Positions 1 to 9,291 of a stretch of DNA of 64,000 nucleotides are shown piece after piece. The DNA lies in contig JAEVLN010000032.1 in NCBI GenBank assembly GCA_018350325.1, positions 124,001-188,000 of the forward strand, in the 5' to 3' direction. A program made the translations under genes and the position numbers. Under the pieces are notes generated by a model. That model did no database searches, was not told where the DNA came from, and worked only from the letters and a program-made list of their open reading frames with translations. Position 1 is the first letter of the stretch. The number at the start of each line of letters is the position of its first letter. This DNA comes from Globodera rostochiensis (taxonomy: Eukaryota > Nematoda > Chromadorea > Rhabditida > Heteroderidae).

Positions 1-900
1 AGAGAGAGTCAGACGTCGAGAGTCCATTTTTTTCATAAGAGGCAGCTCAAGCAGCCAACCACGACTATTGCGAGGGGGTTAAGCCAATTAATGAGTTTTT
101 TTCCAATAAAAGAGCCAACAAACATTTGCCTGTTGAATCTTTTTATTACGTATTAATTTTAATTTCTTTAATTAATTGTTATTCATAATTAAGGATTCAA
201 TATATTTAATTTATTCATTGAACAAAAGTTCTATTAAAAAATTGTTATTCAGTTTAAAGCCCATTTTTAATTTTGGATCATTCGTGCCCCGAGTTTTACC
301 AAATGTTAATTTCCACAAACACTCGGGGTTCGGAATTGGTCGAAATGGAGTTCATATTCGGAATCTACGGGCCCGAGTAGCCCTAGAAAAATGTTTTTCT
401 CGACTTTTGAAAACTAATTTGTTTTTTCAAAAAAGGGGGGGGGGGTATAAACTTAACTAGGTATTACCCATTTTGCTAAGCACAAAGCATCAATGAGCAC
501 CAAAAGGCAGCAAATTTGACATATCTTCATTAAAGTCAAAACTGTTCTCATCACAATTTTGGGTCAACATTTTGCTGGAAGCAAATTAAATATTCAAATT
601 TATGATTAAAAAAAGATTAATTCCCAAAGATGAACATTTTTGGTTGACATTTATCCACGCCCATTCAATTATTTATAAGATAGGTAATCCCAACTTAACC
701 CTCCTAAAAGTAAAGCAATCATTCATTTTTTGTTTTTCTGCATTTGAGCTCTGCTTGCTGGACAAAATAGGTATATATTTGTTTGTACAAATTGTTTTGT
801 TGCCATCCGTTTTTGTTCCATCAAATTTATATTTTTGAAAATTTGTAGCTTTTTTGTACAAAATTGCTTGCAATCCAAAAGTCGCCTTGAAAATTGTGAC
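1..900. other. Upstream intergenic DNA with dispersed repeat fragments
   Basis: No convincing gene. Around 318-376 lies a short dispersed motif (gggttcgg...tcgaaatgga) that recurs near 4408-4460 and, weaker, near 2710-2755. Around 548-630 a stretch (gggtcaaca, caaatttatg) recurs at 39536-39610,so it is a dispersed repeat rather than a promoter unique to the following BTB gene. The open frames here are short, lysine/asparagine rich and have no recognisable domain. Confidence 0.5.
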
Positions 901-1591
901 ATGTCGAAATCAGCTTCTTCGCTAGAGCGGATGAAGCATTTGCTGGACACGGGCATTGGGGCGGACGTTCACTTTTTGGTGGGGGGAGGAGACGAAAAGG
1001 AGGCGAGTTCTGAAAATAGTGAAACGCTTACTTTTATTTATTTTATTTAAATTACCTTTATTAATTATGTTCCAATTAACTTTTATTAATTATATTCCAA
1101 TTTTTTATTAATTAATTTCAATTTTTAATTTGTTAAGCTTCTGCCAGCACATAAAGTGATTCTGATGGCGGCCTCTGACGTTTTTGCGGCAATGTTCCCT
1201 TTTGACGAGGAAAACGCAAAATCCGCCGCCGCTGGGACCGGTGCTGCAAATTTTGTTTAAATTTAAAAATAATAATTTTAGCTAAAGAAGTTAAGCCCGT
1301 GGAGGTGCCAGACGTGGAGGCGGGGGCGTTTAAAGTAATGCTCAGCTTCATTTACGCCGATGATTTGAGTGGACTGAACGGAGACAATGCGGTCGTTGTG
1401 CTTTACGCCGGTCAGAAACAACTACGATTTTTTATATTTAATCTATGCTCATGCTTAATATTCATTTATAAAATAATTTAGCCAAAATATATGAAGTGGC
1501 CGGACTGATCAAAGCTTGCGTGGACTTTCCCATATGGAAGCTGAACAATGTTTTTTTCGCGCTTGACCGCGCTCGCTTCCTTGAAGAAGAG
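901..1591 (+). CDS. BTB/POZ domain protein, 5' part; 3' end lost in assembly gap
   Basis: First four exons of a BTB-BACK family gene: 901-1002, 1138-1240, 1282-1410 and 1482-1591. The phases agree (0, 1, 1, 0). Translation starts [18 protein letters not shown] and runs through the BTB core: [61 protein letters not shown], then ..GLIKACVDFPIWKLNNVFFALDRARFLEEE, written here as short blocks. BTB domains mediate dimerisation and often bind Cullin-3, making such proteins substrate adaptors of ubiquitin ligases; that role is family knowledge and is not shown here. Intron 1 begins GC (GAG|GCGAGT), not GT, and the same GC donor occurs in both other BTB genes of the window. Exons 5-7 (BACK and C-terminal part, compare the gene at 9292-11028) would lie in or beyond the N gap that starts 38 bases downstream. 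The start is the first ATG and matches the paralogue at 22980-22982. Confidence 0.85.
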
Positions 1592-1629
1592 GTGCTACTT
1601 TTAATCAATTAGCTGTAATGTATTTTATA

Positions 1630-2039
1630 NNNNNNNNNNNNNNNNNNNNNNNNNNNNNNNNNNNNNNNNNNNNNNNNNNNNNNNNNNNNNNNNNNNNNNN
1701 NNNNNNNNNNNNNNNNNNNNNNNNNNNNNNNNNNNNNNNNNNNNNNNNNNNNNNNNNNNNNNNNNNNNNNNNNNNNNNNNNNNNNNNNNNNNNNNNNNNN
1801 NNNNNNNNNNNNNNNNNNNNNNNNNNNNNNNNNNNNNNNNNNNNNNNNNNNNNNNNNNNNNNNNNNNNNNNNNNNNNNNNNNNNNNNNNNNNNNNNNNNN
1901 NNNNNNNNNNNNNNNNNNNNNNNNNNNNNNNNNNNNNNNNNNNNNNNNNNNNNNNNNNNNNNNNNNNNNNNNNNNNNNNNNNNNNNNNNNNNNNNNNNNN
2001 NNNNNNNNNNNNNNNNNNNNNNNNNNNNNNNNNNNNNNN
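1630..2039. other. Assembly gap (run of N)
   Basis: 410 undetermined bases. The gap hides the 3' exons of the BTB gene on its left and the outer end of the left arm of inverted repeat 1 on its right, so the target-site duplication of that repeat cannot be examined. Confidence 0.99.
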
Positions 2040-3317
2040 GGAGAGAGTGGAGGGGAGACGCGAGAGAATGCGTTGGCATTTACGAAAAGATTGCCTTACT
2101 CCAACAAAGAATATGCCAGAGGGTGCGTGGCATTTGGGGCCCCCGGTTAATGCCAATTTTGGGGGGGGGGGTTGAAGCATTACCGCTAATGTATTGTATA
2201 GAAGAAGCGCCTGGAGGGGATGCGGAAAAAAGCGTTGGCATAGATGGCTTTTTTTACATATACATTGCCTTACTCCAACAAAAGATTTATGCCATGGAGC
2301 GCGGCAATTGGGGCCCCCTGTTTATGCCAATTTTGGGGGGGGGGTTGAAGCATTAGGGCTAATGTATTGTATGGAAAAAGTGCCCATAGGCAGAGTAAAT
2401 GGCCAAAGAAGCAGAGATATTGGTCGATAAATCTGAATTGAACTTTGCATATGACAGGGGCTGCTTTAAGCGGGTGAGGTGACGTGGAACTTTTTGGGCA
2501 TCCTCTAAATTTCTATTTTCGTGCACTTTTTTACGAAACCCCAAAGGAAGCATCCATCAAGCTTTTTCTAATGCTTGTCGAAACAAAAAACCAAGAATTT
2601 ATCTAATTTATTCAAGTCCCGTCTTCTTGGCCACGGAGTTCAGTCATAAAAACCACGGACAGCTTGGCGCCGTGCCGTTTTGGCGCGACAAATTTGGCTC
2701 GGGTAGGGTCATCGAATTCGGGTCAGGGGTTCGAAAATTGTCGAAATGAAAGTCTGATTTGAATTCTAATTCTACTTTTGATCACATTTTCGGATTTGGT
2801 AAAGGATATTAGTTTCTGTAAATTCCTATTGGTTACGGTAATGAGAAATGTGATAGCATATATCGGTATGAAACATATGACATATCATAGCATTCATTTT
2901 CGCGAAGCTCGAAGCCGAAGTTTCACCCAGCGCTGACCTCGCCCCCGTTTTGATGTTCTGTTCAGTTTTTGGAGCGCATTTATTTATTTGTGAGAAGAAC
3001 ATAAAATTGATTTTTCGACAAACAATTTAACAAAAATGCAAGAAAACAAAAATTGAATTTTTTATATTTAACAGTTTCAGAGATGCCCAAGTTCTTTTCG
3101 CTAAACTATTATTCTCAGCTAGGTTAGGGGATAAGAGCAGGGTAAAAAGGAATAATTTAATGTTTGCAAATAAATTCCACGGATATGAGGGCCAATGCGC
3201 TTATTATGTTTAGAATTTTTAAATTTAAAATCTGTTGGGGGGAAAATATCAGAGAATTCAAACGGAATAAATTGGCATCGAATTTAATGCCGCCGCATTT
3301 ATTTGTTCCCATTGATG
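2040..3317 (+). repeat. Inverted repeat 1, left arm
   Basis: Reverse complement of 4694-6148. The outer end (ggagagagtgg) mirrors ctccactctctcc at 6148, and the inner end runs out at ...ttgatg. The arm holds two copies of a ~177-bp tandem unit (about 2100-2360), each with a G-run and ATGCCA/TGGCAT motifs, where the right arm has three. The rest (2560-3160) is intergenic-type AT-rich DNA. A 64-codon frame at 2359-2553 (minus) and another near 3164 are duplicated because the arm is duplicated; neither looks like a gene. Confidence 0.9.
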
Positions 3318-3412
3318 TCGAGATCTATCGAGTGGCTTTAAGAATTTCTGAATCGGTTATGTTTGAAGCAAGAACTGCCCCGATCATGAACCCCTTGGCG
3401 GATTTAAAATAA
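3318..3412 (+). other. Open stretch next to palindrome boundary, unidentified
   Basis: A frame open through the inner end of the left arm continues as VEIYRVALRISESVMFEART to a TAA at 3410-3412. No family recognised. It could be the end of a captured exon or chance. Confidence 0.2.
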
Positions 3413-3439
3413 ACATCCCTAAAATGGATTTTTCTACGG

Positions 3440-3837
3440 TCAACCAAATTTACCCATCAACGCGTCAATGGTCTTTTGCTGTTTGTTCTGATACTCCTCC
3501 ATTTTTGCTAGCCGTGCTTTTTGTTGTTCAAAATTCGCCGTTTGCTTTTGCTCAAGTGCACTTATTTTTCGTCTCTTTCCATTTTTAAGCACCAAATCGA
3601 AACTGGCATTTGAGGAGGTTGGTGAATTATTGAACGTTTGTTGACGTTTCAAATGGACAATTCGGGCACGCAAAAGACGTAATTCTTCGGATGGGTCCAA
3701 ATTAGCGAAATTTGGAGGCCAACATTCTGAAAAAATGGGCATTATTAATAAGGATTTTATTAAATATAAATCGACTTCTTACCCTGCTGATCAGCTGTTA
3801 TTTCCCCTCCATTGGTTGAATCGGCCGAAATTGACAT
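3440..3837 (-). pseudogene. Truncated 5' end of a SPRY-family gene (coiled-coil part only)
   Basis: Two exons: 3783-3837 and 3440-3726, joined in phase (CAG G|AA TGT). The N-terminus reads MSISADSTNGGEITADQQ and then ECWPPNFANLDPSEELRLLR, followed by a charged coiled-coil (KMEEYQNKQQKTIDALM). This is the N-terminal module I recall from Globodera SPRY-domain proteins of the RBP-1/SPRYSEC-related group. A TGA follows IDALMGKFG, and no SPRY exon is found on the minus strand before the left arm begins at 3317. The gene has thus lost its SPRY half, apparently at the boundary of the inverted repeat. A donor-like site (G|GTAAAT) just before the stop may be the remains of the next intron. Confidence 0.7.
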
Positions 3838-4561
3838 TTTAATTTATACTAAAAAATTTTAATATTTAGTTTCTAAAATGATAAAAGTTTAAAAGGGATT
3901 GACATAGCCAAAAAGGAAATCGATTTAAAATTGAGGAGCAGGGGAGGAATTTGTCAGAGAAAAATTGACAGGTCAAAGGGGGAGAGGGAATGAATGACCC
4001 GATAAAAAATTGTTTGCGGGAGGGGACATTTGGCGCGGCAACAAAATGCCAACCCCACAAAATTTCAATTCAGTTAAAAACCCATTAAATGCCAAAAAAA
4101 AAAATTATAAACGTGGTTTCGGCGGCGTAGAATCCCGGTTTTAAACCCCGGGACCAAATTAGGCCTTTTTTCCAAATTCAAAATTTCCAAAAATCATTTT
4201 GGCCCCGAAATTGTATTGTGCGCCAAAATTAGGGTTTACTATAATAGCCCCGTAGAAAATGTGCAAAACGGACTTATCTCCAACAAAAGTTTTACATATC
4301 AAACACAAATATTACCAAGAAAAATGAATGGATCGGGCAATGACGGGCTACCGACCCCGAACGACGAAAAACTATTCAATTTTACGAAAATTTGTTCGAA
4401 TTCGGGTCCGGGGTTCGTGGTCGAAATGGAGGTCAGGTTCGGATTCGACGTCCTTGTATACCCCTAACAAAATCTTTTATCAACTTTTAAAAACATTTTT
4501 TCGGTATTTCGTCGTTTTTTTTGCTTAGTCGGTCCCTGCAAAAAATTGGGCGGCTTTTCAG
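3838..4561. other. Spacer DNA of inverted repeat 1
   Basis: About 0.7 kb upstream of the truncated SPRY 5' end. It contains the dispersed motif noted near 320 (here 4408-4460) and purine-rich stretches. No gene seen. Confidence 0.4.
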
Positions 4562-4712
4562 TTGCACGTGGAGCCGTTGCGGCTTTTGGTTTAACACCGC
4601 CAAACAATTGGGCTGCGACTGCGATGGCACTGAGACCAGAGGCTGCGGTCCGTTAGGCATCGGCCGCAGCTACCAGTGCTGTCCCACGTGTCTCATCAAC
4701 GGGAAAAAATAA
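4562..4712 (+). CDS. Cysteine-rich terminal exon, unknown protein
   Basis: After a good acceptor (cggcttttcag) comes an exon of about 50 codons with ten cysteines. Short blocks are CTWSRCGFWFNTAKQLG, CDCDGTETRGCG and RSYQCCPTCLINGKK, then TAA at 4710-4712. Dense, regularly spaced cysteines suggest a small secreted, disulphide-bonded domain. No upstream exon with a signal peptide was found in the spacer. The stop codon lies 18 bases inside the right arm of inverted repeat 1 (starts 4694), so the exon may be truncated or given a new end by the rearrangement. Family not recognised. Confidence 0.4.
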
Positions 4713-6148
4713 ATGCGGCGGCATTAAATTCGATGCCAATTTATTCCGTTTGAATTCTCTGATATTTTCCCCCCAACAGATTTTAAATTTAAAAATTCTA
4801 AACATAATAAGCGCATTGGCCCTCATATCCGTGGAATTTATTTGCAAACATTAAATTATTCCTTTTTACCCTGCTCTTATCCCCTAACCTAGCTGAGAAT
4901 AATAGTTTAGCGAAAAGAACTTGGGCATCTCTGAAACTGTTAAATATAAAAAATTCAATTTTTGTTTTCTTGCATTTTTGTTAAATTGTTTGTCGAAAAA
5001 TCAATTTTATGTTCTTCTCACAAATAAATAAATGCGCTCCAAAAACTGAACAGAACATCAAAACGGGGGCGAGGTCAGCGCTGGGTGAAACTTCGGCTTC
5101 GAGCTTCGCGAAAATGAATGCTATGATATGTCATATGTTTCATACCGATATATGCTATCACATTTCTCATTACCGTAACCAATAGGAATTTACAGAAACT
5201 AATATCCTTTACCAAATCCGAAAATGTGATCAAAAGTAGAATTAGAATTCAAATCAGACTTTCATTTCGACAATTTTCGAACCCCTGACCCGAATTCGAT
5301 GACCCTACCCGAGCCAAATTTGTCGCGCCAAAACGGCACGGCGCCAAGCTGTCCGTGGTTTTTATGACTGAACTCCGTGGCCAAGAAGACGGGACTTGAA
5401 TAAATTAGATAAATTCTTGGTTTTTTGTTTCGACAAGCATTAGAAAAAGCTTGATGGATGCTTCCTTTGGGGTTTCGTAAAAAAGTGCACGAAAATAGAA
5501 ATTTAGAGGATGCCCAAAAAGTTCCACGTCACCTCACCCGCTTAAAGCAGCCCCTGTCATATGCAAAGTTCAATTCAGATTTATCGACCAATATCTCTGC
5601 TTCTTTGGCCATTTACTCTGCCTATGGGCACTTTTTCCATACAATACATTAGCCCTAATGCTTCAACCCCCCCCCCCAAAATTGGCATAAACAGGGGGCC
5701 CCAATTGCCGCGCTCCATGGCATAAATCTTTTGTTGGAGTAAGGCAATGTATATGTAAAAAAAGCCATCTATGCCAACGCTTTTTTCCGCATCCCCTCCA
5801 GGCGCTTCTTCTATACAATACATTAGCGGTAATGCTTCAACCCCCCCCCCCCAAAATTGGCATAAACAGGGGGCCCCAATTGCCGCGCTCCATGGCATAA
5901 ATCTTTTGTTGGAGTAAGGCAATGTATATGTAAAAAAAGCCATCTATGCCAACGCTTTTTTCCGCATCCCCTCCAGGCGCTTCTTCTATACAATACATTA
6001 GCGGTAATGCTTCAACCCCCCCCCCCCAAAATTGGCATTAACCGGGGGCCCCAAATGCCACGCACCCTCTGGCATATTCTTTGTTGGAGTAAGGCAATCT
6101 TTTCGTAAATGCCAACGCATTCTCTCGCGTCTCCCCTCCACTCTCTCC
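4694..6148 (-). repeat. Inverted repeat 1, right arm
   Basis: Reverse complement of 2040-3317 with one extra ~177-bp unit (three tandem units across about 5640-6120). The arm is 177 bp longer than its partner, exactly one unit. Its outer end directly abuts the promoter of the SPRY gene starting at 6269. Confidence 0.9.
5683..6114 (+). promoter_or_regulatory. Cluster of ten ATGCCA motifs (DOG box)
   Basis: ATGCCA on either strand occurs at 5683, 5718, 5771, 5858, 5893, 5946, 6033, 6055, 6070 and 6109 (first base of each six). About 0.2 would be expected by chance in 430 bp. ATGCCA clusters upstream of dorsal-gland effector genes are the 'DOG box' reported for Globodera. Here they sit 155-590 bp upstream of a signal-peptide ATG, within the tandem ~177-bp units of the inverted-repeat arm, three motifs per full unit. 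The gland-specific role is family knowledge. Confidence 0.7.
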
Positions 6149-6201
6149 GCAGGCAATGCTATTTTAAAACAAAGGCACTTCTAAGCCTGAGATTAAAGCC
6201 G

Positions 6202-6209
6202 TATAAAAG
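6202..6209 (+). promoter_or_regulatory. TATA-like box
   Basis: TATAAAAG, 60 bases upstream of the ATG at 6269 and directly downstream of the DOG-box cluster. Confidence 0.5.
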
Positions 6210-6268
6210 CGTTGGGAAATGCAGCAAATAGCCATTATTCAAAACTATTTTATTTTTATTGCCTCAAA

Positions 6269-7947
6269 ATGCCCACCTTTCTCTTCTTGGCCGCAATTTG
6301 CTTGCTTGTGGCCGCTTCCATTCTGCTGCAAACTGGTCAGAAAAAATTTTCTTAAGAGTTTTTGTCTACAATTTCGCCATAAGTTTTCATGAAATTCATC
6401 AAAAAATGGGTATTCCAAATTGTAAAGATTGGGGTACCACAAAAAAAGGACATATATTATAATATCACAGCCCTTAAATCCTTATTTTCAGAATATGTTA
6501 TTAAAATTAAATAATTATTATAGGGAATGAATCAGCTGAAGGGAGAATTGATTGCAAAGATGGAGGAGCAGTATCAGAAAGAGCAACAGAAGATGGAGCA
6601 GTATCAGAAAGAGCAGAAACAGAATATGGAGCAGCACCAGAAAGAGCAACTGAGGGTGAAGCAGTATCAGAAAGAGCAACTGAAGATGGAGCAGTATCAG
6701 AAAGAGCACAAGCAGAAGATGGAGCAGCACCAGAAAGAGCAGCTGAAGATAGAGCAGTATCAGAAAGAGCGCAAGCAGAAGATGGAGCAGCACCAGAAAG
6801 AGCAACTGAAGATGAAGCAGTATCAGAAAGAGCAACTGATGATGGAGCAGTATCAGAAAGAGCACAAACAGAAGATGGAGCAGTATCAGAACAAACAGAA
6901 ACAAAACACCAACGTGTTGAGTGAAGAACAAAAGGAAAATGGTAGGGGAAATTATTGTTTACTGTCGAATACTAACAAATTTGATGAAATGGCAACAATG
7001 CTCTGCAGAAAAAGGACGTCGTCAAAATGGAGAAGTATCAAAAACAACATCAACAGAACATCGACACGCATTGACTGAAGCACAAAAGGGAAATGGTAGG
7101 GGAATTGTTATTTAAATGTTTAATAATATTTAAATTAAATTAATAGCAGGACTAATGCCTCAACAAAATCGATTGAAATCCGCTGCTTGTCACGAGGACA
7201 TCACATTCTCTGGGACAGATCGATTGATTGTCCAATTTACTGGAGAGAATTCGAGTAAAAAAAACATTATTTTGTTATTGATTGATTAATTAAAATAAGA
7301 AAATATGGTTCTTTAAAATGTTGAATCCGCTTACTTTTTAGCGTGGCGTTCTGTGTTCGCTGAAAAGCCAATTCCGAAGAGCAATTTCGGCATTTTCTAC
7401 TACGAAGTGGCCATTTTAGAGCAAGGGCTGTAGTAAGTTAAATAAATGAATAAATAGTTTAGCTTCGAAACTGCTTTAGAAGCATTTTCCGTAAAAAAAC
7501 TTCTTTTTATTTAGCGGTATTCACATTGGACTTGGGACCAAACAAAAGCCATTGAACAGATGGATTGGAGAGAATGAAGGCTCTTACGCATACGAACGCT
7601 ATGGCAGATTTTATGGCCACGCAGTTGGGGGATGTTCCCACACCACCAATGGACGTCCGTACATTGGAGGAAATCCCGAATTTGGCATTGGCGATGTCAT
7701 CTGCGGTGTGGATTTGGCAACTTGCCAAATCATTTACACAAAAAATGGGCAGCGTTTGAGTGAGAAAGAAAAAATCTATAAAGGGCAATTTAATTTTAAG
7801 AATTAAATTTGTCATTTATTTGTTTTTGCAGAAACTACCGGCTTATTTGTCTCTTTTGTCGCCGATTTGTTTCCGTGCGTTACGTTGTTTCAATCTGGCG
7901 ACAAAATTGAAGAAAACTTTGGACCAAACTTTGAATTCAAATTCTGA
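6269..7947 (+). CDS. SPRY-domain protein with signal-peptide exon (SPRYSEC-like candidate effector)
   Basis: Exon 1 (6269-6335) encodes a signal peptide with core [17 protein letters not shown]. Exon 2 (6524-6941) encodes a repetitive coiled coil ([12 protein letters not shown], about 14 units). Exon 3 (7009-7095) is a linker ending [10 protein letters not shown]. Exons 4-7 (7150-7254, 7342-7432, 7515-7759, 7832-7947) encode a complete SPRY domain ([80 protein letters not shown]), ending EFKF-TGA. Most introns are phase 1. The coiled-coil frame from ATG 6527 joins the SPRY frame (352 aa, no signal). The signal exon joins the coiled-coil exon only out of that frame, but joins exon 3 in frame if exon 2 is skipped (236 aa: signal peptide, linker, SPRY). 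SPRYSECs are secreted SPRY effectors of cyst nematodes that can act on plant immunity; this role is known for the family only. The DOG-box promoter and signal exon fit that class. Which splice forms exist needs transcript data. Confidence 0.75.
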
Positions 7948-8247
7948 TGTTTGAGGAGGAAGCGCCCGGACAGTGAAAAACAATTTTTTTTTAAATTTAT
8001 TTTTTCTTTGGAATGTTACAACCGATGAATTTTAAGCGTTATTATCAAAATTTGTCTGATTTGATTTTTATGTCATTTTGTTCGGATAAAGAAATTATTT
8101 TCCAAGACTCGATTCTAACAAAGTAAAAAATCAGGTTTGGTGACTGAGAAAACAAGATACAAAAAAATCAGAAATTATTTAAAAACATTAAAACATACAA
8201 AATTTTAGTTTTTTTTCGGTTTTATCAAAAAAGATTTCCGCCCATCC
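7948..8247. other. Intergenic, AT-rich
   Basis: 3' flank of the SPRY gene. No gene or clear element seen. Confidence 0.5.
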
Positions 8248-8255
8248 CTGTCACC

Positions 8256-8607
8256 CAGGGGCGTAGCCAGAAAAAATTTTCGGAGGGGGGAATTTGTCCA
8301 TCTGAGCGCCGCGCTCAGCTGGCTTTCCCATTTGAGCGCCAATGAATTTTATTTTGAGAAATTTTCATTTAAAAGCAAATTTTTTTTTTTTGCGAATTTT
8401 GCTTCACTTCTAAGGGCAGGGCGGGTCGGCGGTGCCGATAGGCGCCGCCGGGAAAAATTTTGATTTTTGATGTGAATTTTGTTAAGAAAATTGGTCAAAA
8501 AATTGAAAAAGTGCAAAACAAAAGGGTCCCCCCTCTTGTTTTGTTTTTCTAAATTTCATTTCGGGGGGGGGGAATTCCCCTGATTCCCCCCCCTGGATAC
8601 GCCCCTG
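8256..8607. mobile_element. Short hAT-like element (MITE), 352 bp
   Basis: Termini CAGGGGCGTAGCCAG and CTGGATACGCCCCTG are inverted copies with one mismatch. They are flanked by a perfect 8-bp duplication CTGTCACC at 8248-8255 and 8608-8615. The 8-bp duplication and CAGGGGCG-type ends point to the hAT superfamily. It has no transposase and contains the GC-rich hairpin at 8427-8450. Confidence 0.85.
8427..8450. other. GC-rich hairpin, copy a (dispersed family)
   Basis: Stem CGGCGGTGCC, loop GATA, stem GGCGCCGCCG. Further copies lie at 10202-10225, 13504-13527, 17809-17832 (mirrored in the other palindrome arm), 31262-31287, 31428-31451 and 44812-44835. Several variants keep pairing through changes on both sides. 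Confidence 0.7.
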
Positions 8608-8615
8608 CTGTCACC

Positions 8616-9291
8616 CACTCTGTTTGGCGTAGAGTCCGGCGGGAGCGGTCCCGCTTCCGATTCGAGGGCAAAAGTTAAAAATAATTTGAAGCCAAAATGC
8701 TCTTTATTCACTCGAGACAAATGACAAAATTGCCGCAGCTGAAAATAAGGTGGACATTAATTGGGCGGCCATAAGTACACAAAGTGCGCCAATCTAACAA
8801 AATTTATTTAAATTTAAACAAACAAACAAAAAAAGCAATTTCATTTCTGTTCTGTCTGTCAAGCGATCAAATCAACGGCAATGGACGGACGGCTAGAAAA
8901 TAAGGCTCCTCAAAATCGGGTAATATAATATTATAATATGAATTTACTAAATTAATGTCACACGAAAACTAAAATTTACCGAGGCCCGACCGAAAAATGA
9001 CACCGAGAAGCAGACAAGACTCAAAAAAACCGAATTTTTTCATTTTTAATAGGTTTAAAAAAGATAACTGCCATTCTCAACTTCCATTTTATCCATTACA
9101 TGTTATATACGTGTTTTACGCATCATCATTTTTATAGGGATACATCTAAAAAAAAGGTGAACGAGTTGGGTAAAAGTGTTGATCAAATTAAATGAGGCGT
9201 CAGAAATGAAAATTTATCTAAATTTTAGAACACACACAAAATAAATTATCCTGGCACTTTAACTGATGATCATTCACTGATCAGTTAGTGA
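8616..9291. other. Intergenic between SPRY and BTB-BACK genes
   Basis: AT-rich. A weak possible exon (ATGGACGGACGGCTAG.., donor GTAATA) lies near 8881-8919. Around 8980-9035 is a decayed relative of the accgag-rich hAT-like element found at 13064-14041. No gene supported. Confidence 0.35.

Noticed and set aside
3164..3412. 82-codon ORF (MQINSTDMRANALIM..) as a gene
   Set aside because: Most of it lies in the inverted-repeat arm and is duplicated at 4653-4847; it has no start context, splice site or recognisable domain.
6518..6931. Antisense leucine-rich ORF opposite the coiled-coil exon
   Set aside because: It is the mirror of a glutamine/lysine repeat in a gene with clear exons on the plus strand.
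8256..8607. Helitron, because of the GC-rich hairpin
   Set aside because: The element has inverted termini and an 8-bp duplication, and the hairpin is central and not followed by a consistent CTRR end.
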